From contig JASWJB010000021.1 of NCBI GenBank assembly GCA_032433595.1, positions 1 to 64,000 on the forward strand: DNA of 64,000 bases. Direction: 5' to 3'. Below the pieces are notes generated by a model, which saw nothing but the letters and a program-made list of their open reading frames with translations, was not told the origin of the DNA and did no database searches. This stretch comes from Conoideocrella luteorostrata (lineage: Eukaryota > Ascomycota > Sordariomycetes > Hypocreales > Clavicipitaceae). Positions 24,613 through 34,221 of the stretch are shown piece after piece. Position 1 is the stretch's first letter, and every line of letters begins with the position of its first letter. Position numbers and translations under genes: made by a program.

Positions 24613-25662
24613 TTAAGCCTTGCTGCTACTGGCAAATCTCTTGTGCACATGCAGAGCCATCTTCCAAAGCTCCTTGGACAGCATCTTGTCCCGGGTTAGC
24701 TCCTCAATTCGCTGCGTCGCAATCCTTGCTTGGGTTATATTAAAGTCCAGCCGCTTATGCAACAGTAAGTCTTTCATACACGTCAATGTAAAAGCTTGAC
24801 CGGAAAGAAGCGCATCGCAAACTTGGAAAACCTTCAAGGCAAGGGTTATTGTGAGAGACAAGAGAGCTGCATCAGGCTGCTTGCTCTGATTTGAGGCTTC
24901 AGAAAGCATGTCTTGGTCGCATATTTCCAGCATGAATTTGCAACTGGCATCAATGTCGTCGAGGATTCTTTTGGATTGACCACTTGACGATCTATTCTTC
25001 TTGTCGGACATGTTACAGTTATTTTCATCTATTGATATCAAGTGGTCCTGGAGCTTCGTGCATTGCTTCAGTAAGTTGGCAAAGGTGGCTTCCCGAGCAG
25101 GCTCAATGCGGAACGAAGACGTAGAATTCAGTGCCGGCTGGGATGCCGTAGAAGTAATGCCATTTGATGGATCAAGATGTGACGGTGCCGAAGTGTCCGA
25201 TAAGGCGTCGTTCTCTGGGGAGAGGAGGGGGAAGTCTAGACTGTGAAGCGAGGGCAACGACGTGTGCTGTGCATCGAGAAGAGCGTTGTCGCTAGAAATA
25301 GATTCACTCAAATACTGATTGAAGTCTGGCGGACTGTAATTGCGTTTACTTGGAGGATCCTCAGACTCATTTATTAGATCTTGGTGAGACATCCAGCTCA
25401 AGTGAGCATCGGCAATACCCGAGTGAGCGCCAGTGGCACTCTCAGGTGGCATCATGGTGAGGCTATTTTGGTAACCCGTGTCCATGGAGGAGCGGCCATT
25501 CATGCGAGGCCTGCCGCTCTTGTGACGGGGAAGGAAGTAGCATCGGAGCCCCTTGGAAAGACAGTTGAGGCAAGATCCCCCTTCGCTTGGCATGTGGCAG
25601 CGGATCTTGCGTTTGTGACACGCATCGCAGGCATTGCGGACGTGGGACTGCGAATTCGACAT
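24613..25662 (-). CDS. Zn(II)2Cys6 (AflR-like) transcription factor
   Basis: An intronless frame of 349 residues starts at ATG 25662. Residues about 13-40 form a fungal binuclear zinc cluster, CX2CX6CX8CX2CX6C, within NACDACHKRKIRC and SCLNCLSKGLRCYF. A basic linker follows (RHKSGRPRM), then a long Ser/Pro-rich, poorly ordered stretch. The C-terminal 130 residues are helical (KFMLEICDQDML; RIEELTRDKMLSKELWKMALH), as in AflR-type cluster regulators that lack the large fungal TF domain. It sits between the isocyanide synthase and the divergently transcribed aldolase, so it is the best candidate for the pathway-specific activator (inference). A second nearby regulator is not seen, so it may also control the right-arm genes. 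Confidence 0.9.
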   Translation of the reverse strand: MSNSQSHVRNACDACHKRKIRCHMPSEGGSCLNCLSKGLRCYFLPRHKSGRPRMNGRSSMDTGYQNSLTMMPPESATGAHSGIADAHLSWMSHQDLINESEDPPSKRNYSPPDFNQYLSESISSDNALLDAQHTSLPSLHSLDFPLLSPENDALSDTSAPSHLDPSNGITSTASQPALNSTSSFRIEPAREATFANLLKQCTKLQDHLISIDENNCNMSDKKNRSSSGQSKRILDDIDASCKFMLEICDQDMLSEASNQSKQPDAALLSLTITLALKVFQVCDALLSGQAFTLTCMKDLLLHKRLDFNITQARIATQRIEELTRDKMLSKELWKMALHVHKRFASSSKA

Positions 25663-26230
25663 TGTAAAATTCTTGTTCAGGTTTGCCGTCAGAGAATACA
25701 GATGTTTAGCCTCGCTTTTGGAAAGTCAAAGATTTCAGTGAGCAAGCCAGTCTCAGTGTGAAAAAAAAAAGTAGGCATTTCGAAGCACAACGTCTTCAAG
25801 AACCCGACTTGTTGGCAGCACCATGTTGGGGCTTACGTGTATTGCGTGACCAACTTCTCCGGATGAGAGGCGGATCCAGATATGTGTCAGGATTTAGTGA
25901 GTCCCTCCCACCTCTCGTTGACACCTATCAAACGCCCTGTCTTGGGTTGACTATCGATAAGTGAAGCCGAGCCAGTCGGTACAGCTGCCAAAGACTCCCT
26001 GTTGTTGGCCAGCACTTGGAAATGATTGCCGAAATTACCCTCCAATGAGTTTTTCCGCTCTCTTTGATGACCTGCAAGGCCGCACTCTAGTGTCAGACCA
26101 CTCGCGCACGACTCGCGCACCCCTGCCAACACAAAGTGATCTTCGCCAGAGCCTAAGAGTCGTTACCAAAAATGTTGTCCTCATCATCATCAGAGAGACA
26201 GTAGCTATACCTCCACTAACACTAACTCCT

Positions 26231-26262
26231 TACGGATTGCTCCGTACGGCGTACTCCGTACA
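26231..26262. repeat. TACTCCGTA/TACGGAGTA palindromic element
   Basis: Directly visible TACGG..GCTCCGTACGGCGTACTCCGTA, an overlapping pair of inverted CCGTA/TACGG half-sites. Related copies lie at 344-366, 19642-19650, 26661-26682, 28719-28729 and 33948-33968. Confidence 0.6.
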
Positions 26263-27016
26263 GTGGTTTGAATTGGGGCAGAGTTGTTCGTTCAGCGCCA
26301 CTGCTGAGGTGGGCTTAGACGCTCGATAACGGGTCCACAAGTAATTTACATAATACGCAAGTAAGATGTGTCCCACCGTCCTCCCTGAGAGAACAAAGTA
26401 AAGTGTAAAGCTAGCTATCTATGACCCGAACAGCCCAGCAGTAAAAAGTGAAGCCATTTTAAGTATTGAGTTGGCTGTGAGAGTTCTTTCAGAAGCTTAA
26501 GAGAGTTTGTCTTTTCTTCCTCCTGCTGGGCAGCTTGCTGGAGAATATTAACTAATAATACTAAGTTTGGTATAATAATGAATTTAAAATGTATATTATA
26601 TAGCGATATATAATGATCTGGTACCCAGCACCTCGAGCCGAGGGCAGGACATTTGATGCTGGAGTACGGTACTCCGTGCTCCAACGACATGCTGCCAAAT
26701 CATTCTTTTGCGCGTGAATATTCACACTCGAGCTGCGATTAGAGCAAAAACTACACCATTCTCCGTGTGCGCGATCCATGCCCCTCCCTCCTCTCCTTGC
26801 AAGTGGCCACTTCAAGACGCGCCTGCCTCATACCGCCCCATTCTTGTGCAGGGATTTTATGCCGTCAGCTTTTAAGGGAGGCGCGCAGCAGCTGGCTTGC
26901 GCGCCCAGTCAGAGGCGCTTGCTAGAGCACGCTAGGGCCGTTCCGTCCCACAGAAAAAAGGGCGGTTGGCTCGTTCGGCTAGATTTGACCTTCCTCATGT
27001 GCGCTCTCTTCCGTAC

Positions 27017-27074
27017 GGAAGTTTCTCTTCCTTGGAAGTTTCTCTTCCTTGGAAGTTTCTCTTCCTTGGAAGTT
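27017..27074. repeat. 17-bp tandem repeat, about 3.4 copies
   Basis: The unit GGAAGTTTCTCTTCCTT is repeated exactly at 27017, 27034 and 27051, followed by a partial copy at 27068. The unit is itself nearly palindromic (GGAAG...CTTCC). Confidence 0.95.
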
Positions 27075-27100
27075 GAGGGATTATCGCGGCAAGTACGGAG

Positions 27101-27266
27101 CAAGCGCAAGACCCGCCTGCGACCGAGAAAAGCAGGACGATTAACTTGCCGGCGTTCGGTGTTTCCCCAAAACACTCTGGTCGCAAGCGCAAGACCCGCC
27201 TGCGATCGAAAAAAACATGACGATTAACTTGCCGACGCTCGGCGTTTCCCCAAAACACTCTGGTCA
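27101..27266. repeat. 83-bp tandem duplication
   Basis: Copy 1 (27101-27183) and copy 2 (27184-27266) match closely, both starting CAAGCGCAAGACCCGCCTGC. I count about eight mismatches, seven of them transitions, a pattern compatible with RIP or cytosine deamination after duplication. Confidence 0.9.
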
Positions 27267-27579
27267 GATTGATTTCGACGTAGATCTTTAGTAGAGCCCA
27301 GCGACGGCGTAATTCCGATGCTGGATATTCGGCAGGGTCATGACAATAGACCGTCACGTCATCTTCGGCGGAATGAAATATGCCTCTGTGTGGAAATGGG
27401 CCGCTACGGACCGAGAAACGGGTGCAACAACGGACGTCGTGACTCTCTGGTATCTGTCAGAACTTTTCGAGGCCACTCTTATTTAATCTTGGTAGCCAGC
27501 AAAATGGTTCGAAGTCCGTACCAATGCAGTATCGAATATCATTAGCTTCTCCAAAAAAAGAACAAAAACTTCCTTCATC

Positions 27580-28696
27580 ATGGCAATCAATGGTTCCAAG
27601 CCCGAGCATGTCGGCGAAAGGGGTATGCAGGCGTACCGCGCCCCATCCCTCGCCCAGCCGCACCGGGCTAGGCAAGCCCTCCGCGACGCGTACGAGGGTA
27701 AAATTGGTCCCCTATTGGGATTCTACATGGCCCTCCCCAACGTGATGAACGCCAAAGTAGCGGCTCAATTGGAGGCTGACTTTGTCTGGGTGGATTGGGA
27801 GCACTCGCCGTTAGACGTGGAAACCATGACAGAGGTACCTTAATTTTCCCGGCACTCCAGACGATGTCATTGATGCAAACGCTGAAACAAACATTGGTGT
27901 TAGGTGGTTCAAACCATCCAGTATGTAAGCGAGGGTGCTACTATGGCATTTGTTAGGTGCGTGATCCCCTCTTGATTCTGCCCTGCATAAAACGCCACTC
28001 CCCAGACTTTCCCATGCAGAGTTGGGCTTTGGACGATCAATGGCGGCACCCTAACATTATGCTCTATCCAGGGTTCCCAACCACGATCATGCCAACATAG
28101 GCTTTGCACTAGATGCAGGAGCTTCAGCTGTTATCGTGCCCCAGGTTGACACGGTGGCGCAAGCACAGCATGTCGTTTCATCATCCAAGTTTGGCAAGGT
28201 CGTCAACGGAACGCGATCCGCGCCACCCGCCCGCTGGGTTCCAGGCCTGTCCACCGCTGCGACCCTGGACCCCTCGTCCACCATTTGGGAGAACCTCAAC
28301 AAGCAGGCCGCGCTCATCATCCAGATTGAGTCTGAAGTTGGTGTCAAGAATCTGGACGATATTCTGACAGAGGTGGGCAGCCAGATCGATGTGGTATGGA
28401 TCGGCCTCATCGACCTGCGGGTCAGCATGGGTTATGATGGCATTTGGGGCGACGAGCCCGACTTTCTCCGCACCATTCGCCTGTGCGAGCAAACTCTGAG
28501 CAAGCACGGGAAGCCAACTGCGGGGCCTTGTTTTGATGGCAACTGGGCTAGAGCCGCCAATAAGACCTTTACTGTTGTCTCGGGTGACTGGCTGGCCTTG
28601 GCAAATGAGCGGGAGACCATTCGAAACGCGAGGACAAACTTACCGGCAACGGATAAGCGACAGAACTGGAGCAGCACAAGTGGGGTGGCAAAGTAG
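27580..28696 (+). CDS. HpcH/HpaI-family (class II, metal-dependent) aldolase
   Basis: Three exons (27580-27834, 27904-27956, 28072-28696; introns of 69 and 115 bp) give 310 residues. The spliced product follows the HpcH/HpaI TIM-barrel: GFYMALPNVMNAKVAA, DFVWVDWEHSPLD, VPNHDHANIGFALDAGASAVIVPQV, an IIQIESEVGVKNLDDI strand with the metal-binding Glu, and WIGLIDLRVSMG. The family usually has GxxDLxxSLG there; here Leu-Ile-Asp-Leu-Arg keeps the metal Asp. Such enzymes add or remove pyruvate-type units, giving 4-hydroxy-2-oxo acids in the synthetic direction. Beside an aminotransferase and NRPSs, it may build a gamma-hydroxylated amino-acid precursor (inference). A catabolic role is also possible. 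Confidence 0.9.
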
Positions 28697-29015
28697 ATTT
28701 GGTCCAGGCTGAGTGAAGTACTCCGTACGTAAATTATTTCCAACAGGATTAGAGAGATAGCACCAGATATTAATGCGTCTATCGAGCTGGACAAGTAGTG
28801 GTGACTGGCCCCCAAGTGGAGCGCATAATACCTAATCTGCTAATCTAACCATTATGGGCCCAAAGGTTCCTTTGCAACCAGTCATGGGATGCTCGCTCAA
28901 TCCCCTGCTTCGACTAAAATTAAAATTGCTTTGCCAGGAGTAAAAAGCTTGTGCCTACTGCTAATTTTCCTAGCCAATCTTCCCTCCTCCAGAACAGTGT
29001 TTCGGCCCCCTCCCC
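28697..29015. other. Intergenic region, aldolase to DJ-1 gene
   Basis: About 320 bp, with a TACTCCGTACG motif at 28719-28729. No gene seen. Confidence 0.6.
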
Positions 29016-29860
29016 ATGTTGACAAGACTGCTGCACCCGAGGGGACCAGTGCCTTGCATTGGTATGCTCCAGAAACCCTTCCCGACTATCATGACAGCTA
29101 GTTTTTCGTCCTTCAAATCTGGACCAGCAGGCGGCATCACAACTTTGCAGAAAGACCATCATCCTGCAAATTACGGTGTCCTTTTGTTCCCAGGGTTCCA
29201 AGCTCTCGATGCCTTTGGTCCTCTCGATGCCCTGAATTTCTTGTCCCGGCGCACACGGATTAACTGTTCAGTAATTGCGCCCACTCTGGATCCCGTGTCG
29301 ACCATTGACCCGGCCGCGCCGCAAACCATCGGACAGCATGTTGTTCCCACGCACTCCTTGAGCCACTTGCCAGAGGATCTTGAGGTCCTCCTCGTCCCAG
29401 GTGGTAGGGGAACGCGACAAATCCAGCCTACAGAGTGCATCGTTGAGTGTTTGCGGCAAACCTACCCGCGACTAAGATACCTGCTGACTGTCTGTACGGG
29501 GAGCTCGCTTGCGGCCCGGGCCGGTATTCTGGACGGAAAAAAGGCCACATCTAATGCCCTTGAGTTTGAATGGGTGAGTCCAGTGTCTGTGGCATGATAT
29601 ACTCTTAAAGTGAGACTTAATTAATCTGCTTACTATTGTAGGTTATGGACTGCGGCAAAAAAGTGGATTGGATACCCAGTGCAAGATGGGTGACGGATGG
29701 CAACATTTGGACGTCATCTGGCGTTTCAGCTGGCATCGACATGATGTATGCCTTTATAGCAAAAGTATACGGACCTAAAGTGGCCGAGGACATTGCGCGA
29801 CAATCAGAATATGTTCGCAACTTGGACCCGACGAATGATCCCTTTGCACATTCCATCTAA
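29016..29860 (+). CDS. DJ-1/PfpI-family protein, isonitrile-hydratase-like
   Basis: Two exons (29016-29573, 29642-29860; 68-bp intron) give 258 residues from the first ATG. The conserved domain starts only at NYGVLLFPGFQALD, so ATG 29064 or 29091 (233 residues) may be the real start. The nucleophile-elbow cysteine is in LLTVCTGSSLAARAGILDGKKAT, and the C-terminal part reads WIPSARWVTDGNIWTSSGVSAGIDM. This is the GATase1-like, AraC-N/PfpI subgroup that includes bacterial isonitrile hydratase InhA, which converts isonitriles to N-formamides using such a cysteine. With an isocyanide synthase 5 kb away, it could protect the producer or convert the product (inference). Many fungal genomes carry family members outside such clusters, so the link needs testing. 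Confidence 0.88.
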
Positions 29861-31469
29861 AGTAACTGTCGCGATGTGAGCAGCTATACAAGCGGGCATC
29901 TGAATCAGTGGAATTGTTCTTGATTTCTATCTAATTTGATGAGGAATTTGACAGCCATCTATACTTGAAATCTCTCTCTAGATGCCGTCAATCTAGGCAT
30001 TTCCATTAGACCAGATTAAATTGAATTGATTCCATAGGATTCCACGAGACTGCCCGCGGGCGCATATGACGCTGTTCTCAATAGAGTACGTATACTACGA
30101 GCTCAGCCACGAAGAAGTTTTGGTCACGCTGTGCAGTTCACATCAGTTTTGAACTCCGGCAAAAGGAAGTGATTTTAGTACACAATAAAAGCGCGATCTA
30201 TAGATTTAGTCATCTATCCTTTTCCCTTACGTGCCTTTGAGCTACTAAATTACTTGCTCTAGTCTAACCTGTAGCATTTTCTTGTCTCTTGACCATACAC
30301 TGTTGTACAGCCATAAGCATACTAAACTCATATGTATATTGGCAACAAATAACAATAATGCCACTGCGCCTATGAGCAATGCTTGGAAACCAGATTAACC
30401 CTTCACGACGATGTCCATAACACAATTATCTGAAGTTTAAAGGCTAGGTTATTATTACAGCGACGAGAACGTTGTTGCCTAAACTATGGAGGGTCTCGCT
30501 CCGAGTATAATCCTAGTTAGCTAATCTAATGTGGATCCAACTGATTGGCAAGAAACGACAAACGAGGGCGATTCAGGGCATTTGTTGGTCCTGCGCGGCC
30601 CGCTCATCTAGTACATAGTGCTTATGCAATCTTCCTCCACACATGGCGCTGGCTAAGGAACTTTTGCTGATGTTTATCGACGAGGGTGTCCAACTTCCGA
30701 CGGAATTTAGGAGACTGGAACTCTGCACCTATCAGTGACTTATTACTGTCAGATGGCCGTTCAACATGCCGGACCGCCCGGTGGATTTCGATCCGGGTGC
30801 TGCGGCCAGGTCTCTGAGTGTACACCGCCCGTCGGCCGGTTAGTTACCTAACGCTTTGCGGAGGATTTGGTTCCACCTATTGTGTGGGCTGCCAAGGCGG
30901 GGACAGAAATGGCGCATTACCAGCTAGATAGTTAGGTGCACGCATAAAGGCTGCATGGAAGAGCCCGCCGAGCTTACCAACACCGGGGTTCAGGAGTCCA
31001 GACTCCAAGCAAAGTACAGACATGCAAGGTAGACCTGTAGCTAGCCCCGCAGCATCTGCAAATTGTAAGTATCTGGTCTTGTCGCCCATGTCTGATCCGT
31101 GTAAGACGCACCATGTACATGCGGTCTGGTAGCAATTAGTCGAGCTTACAAGTATCTAGCCTGGTCTGTACGGAGGACGCCCACGATACCAAAGTACCCG
31201 CTTGCTTTGGCTTGAGCTACCTTATGTATGATTAATAATAACGTGCTCATAATAGCGCCGACGGAAAAACCCTGGTTGTGCTCCGCCTTCCCATGCACAC
31301 TTATACCGTGTTTACACAAACTCAACCAGCTCTTCGAACTTCCGCAGATGACCTCCAATTCCTCTTTTCTCTAGTTCGCTCATCGACCAGTCTTTCCTAG
31401 CCAGCTGGACATACCAGAACACGTCCCAAACATTGGCTCAGGAGTCATATTGCCGGCAGCAGCGAGGCG
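29861..31469. other. 1.6-kb intergenic region, no gene seen
   Basis: AT-rich with several short open frames (30622-30825, 30877-31089 and 31146-31358, all minus) that show no domain or plausible splicing partners. The right end is the presumed transporter promoter. Confidence 0.5.
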
Positions 31470-33451
31470 ATGGACGAAACGACCAAGAGTAGTGGTGGTG
31501 TTAGTGGTGGTGATGGTGATGGTAATGGTGATGGTGGAAACGCCCTTGTTTATCCCAGCGCTTTCCGAACTGCATGCATCTCTTTTGGAGTCGGTCTGGG
31601 ACTCTCTCTGGTACGAGCCAATTCTCAGCAGCTTTCAGATGCAAGGTGGCTAATACACAGCAACAGGTCGGCCTAGATATGGTAAAATAAATTCCTGATA
31701 AATCTATCTGTTAATTTAGGCACAGCTTATCTTACGACGAATTTGAATATAGACCATTGTTGCCTCGGCTATCCCCGTTATTACCGACGAGTTTCGTGGC
31801 GTGAATCTCGTTGGTTGGTACTCTTCGGCATTTTTCATAGCATTAGCTTGCTTTCAGCCTTTCTGGTATTATTCTACTTGCTTCAAGTCTTTTTCCCACC
31901 TATGGGTATGACAGACTCCTCATGATGCTCTGGTTCTAATTCGATATCCATAGGGGAAAGGTCTTTCTATACTTCTCAATTAAATACACCTTTATAGCGG
32001 TTATTTGCGTCTTGGGAGTCGGCTCACTACTTTCTGGTGAGTAAATCTAAACTAAACCTCTTCTTGATATCTAACTAGTGTATAGGGTTAGCGCCTAATA
32101 GTACGTCTCTCATTATTGGGCGAGCTATTATGGGAGCGAGTGCCGCTGGCATCGCGGCAGGAGGATACGCAATCCTTGGCGTAACTGTGCGACCAAAACT
32201 TCGCCCTATCTTCACTGGGCTTATTACCACAATTTATAGCGCTGCAAACGTAATAGGCCCTATTATTGGCGGTGCATTTACCCAGCACATAACGTGGCGA
32301 TGGTGCTTCTACGTTAATTTACCTATTGCCGGCATGAGTGCTGCAGTTATTTTGCTTATGTTCCGCCCGACCCGGCATGCCCACCAGGATAAGACACCAC
32401 TCCGCAAGAAGTTCTCCCAACTGGATCCAATTGGCATCCTACTTATGTTTGCTACGTTAATCTGCTTCACCCGCGCTGTACAAGTAGCCGGAATAGATGA
32501 ATCCTGGTCTTCTAGCCAGGTCATAGGTTTGCTCGTTGCTACCGTTGTCGCCGCGACAGCATTTGTTGCCTCGCAATATATCCAAGGTGATCGTGCCCTT
32601 CTTGTGTCAAGGCTCCTAAAGCAGCGCGTTGTCTCTATGGGCATGGCGTATGGCTTCTTCCACGAGGGTGCTTTTTATCTCCTGCTCTATTATATTCCCA
32701 TATACTTTCAGGTTATCAGCGGCCTTTCGCCGTCCGAAGCTGGCCTTCGCAATCTTCCCCTACTTATTAGTTGTGGTGTGGGCTCTGGGCTGGCAGGGTT
32801 CTTGGTGTCATGTTTTGGCTACTACACGCCACTCATGGTGTGGGCCAGCGCAGGCGGATGCATTGGTTCCGGCCTCATCTATACCCTGGATGAACATTCC
32901 TCCCCAGCCCAATGGATTGGTTACCAAATTCTAGCTGGACTTGCTTATGGGTCTGGGCTTCCATTAGGCATTATTGCTGGACAGGCAAATGCTAAGCCCG
33001 AAACTTTGGCGACAACCACGGCCATGTTGTTATGTAAGTTGTTTTCAACAAGCTCGAGCTCTCACCGCAGTGAACTTCCCATCCGTGTTTAATTTCTCTT
33101 GTTGCAATTTATTTCCCCGCGCTGTCTCTTTCCTGTATGGTTCTTCTCTGACACTGATCTTTTCTAGTCGCGTTTTGCGTAGGATCATCAACCTCTCTGG
33201 GAGTGGGACAATCAGTATTGAGCAACATACTTTTGGTTAAGATCCCTTCATTGGCACCTGGGGTTAACCCCCTCAGCGTTATAAATACAGGAGCTACAGA
33301 AATTCGCAACGTGTTCCCCGCCGATGCTGTGCCTGGCATCGTGCAGGCTTACCTCTTTGGCCTGCGCGCTGTCTTTGCCGTTGTCACGGCCTATGCCGGC
33401 GTGGCAACTGTCGTTGCTGTGAGTAGTAAATGGGAGAAGTTAAAAACATGA
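31470..33451 (+). CDS. MFS drug/metabolite exporter (DHA2-type, 14-TM)
   Basis: Six exons (31470-31610, 31667-31681, 31753-31865, 31954-32036, 32086-33033, 33168-33451) separated by introns of 56, 71, 88, 49 and 134 bp encode 527 residues. Exon 2 is only 15 bp. Each junction restores a family motif: [19 protein letters not shown] (motif D1-like), [32 protein letters not shown], and [17 protein letters not shown]. Also present is [15 protein letters not shown], typical of DHA2 proteins. The N terminus carries a Gly/Asp/Asn low-complexity run coded by a GGTGAT repeat. The likely role is plasma-membrane efflux of the cluster product and self-protection (inference from family and location). The unspliced sequence looks broken, but the introns explain every frame change. 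Confidence 0.9.
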
Positions 33452-34221
33452 ATCAATTGACCAGATTTTGTTGGGAGTTTTTCCAAATTCTAGACTAAGA
33501 GATATAGATTCAAATTTAAACTGGAGAATAGACTCAATAAATGACGGTCGGCTTTTTATTTTTCAAGTGGTGTAAATTACGTAAATACATGATTTATTCT
33601 CTGGCCGCTCAGCCCTCAATATCTTCATAATCCTATATTCGTTGTGATACAGTGTGAACCACACCGTATTTTAATGTGGCCGTTCCATTGTAAATAGGTG
33701 AACTGGGCGAGTTCAGACATCAAAAACAAGGTCACTCTAGCTATGTGACGCCGTATAGACGCGATGAAAAGCAATCTGCTATCGGGATTCACAGTAGCAT
33801 AACGCGCATGCAAGTTGCAGTTTCTATAGATGCTGATAGTTCGGAGGCCGCTACGGGTTTTGGCCCCTCGGTGGAACGTTCAGCTTGTCTGCTTTAATGG
33901 CACTGGAAAATTTGCCGGATTGGGCAATCTCAGATGGGAGGGCACGTGTACTCCGTATTACTCCGGGAGGTTTAATGCTCCAAACCAGTCGGTCCGTTTT
34001 TTCCCCAGCGGTCCATTCATAAAACGCAAATCAGTCCGCAGGACTCGGTCAATTGAATCCACCCGTTGTTACTTGAGAAACTTGGGTAATAAGTATGGCT
34101 CATAAAGGCATGCTAACCCTGTGATGGGGGAGCTTTCATCTTGAAGCCTCATTACACATTGTTTATTTGTGCTTCAATTATCACCGGCTGCACCTTATTT
34201 GTGCACTGCATCTTTCTCAAC
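33452..34221. other. Intergenic region, MFS to A-T-R gene
   Basis: About 770 bp; a TACTCCGTATTACTCCGG element lies at 33948-33968. No coding evidence. Confidence 0.55.

Larger units (their letters stand above)
25663..27579. other. Divergent regulator/aldolase promoter region with repeats
   Basis: 1.9 kb without a convincing gene. It holds TACTCCGTA-type palindromes (26231-26262, 26661-26682), an AT-rich patch at about 26545-26610, a 17-bp tandem repeat and an 83-bp tandem duplication. Open frames here, such as 26778-27227, simply run through the repeats and resemble no protein I know. Confidence 0.6.

Noticed and set aside
31470..33451. Apparent broken transporter
   Set aside because: Five introns (one leaving a 15-bp exon) account for all frame changes and rebuild DHA2 motifs.
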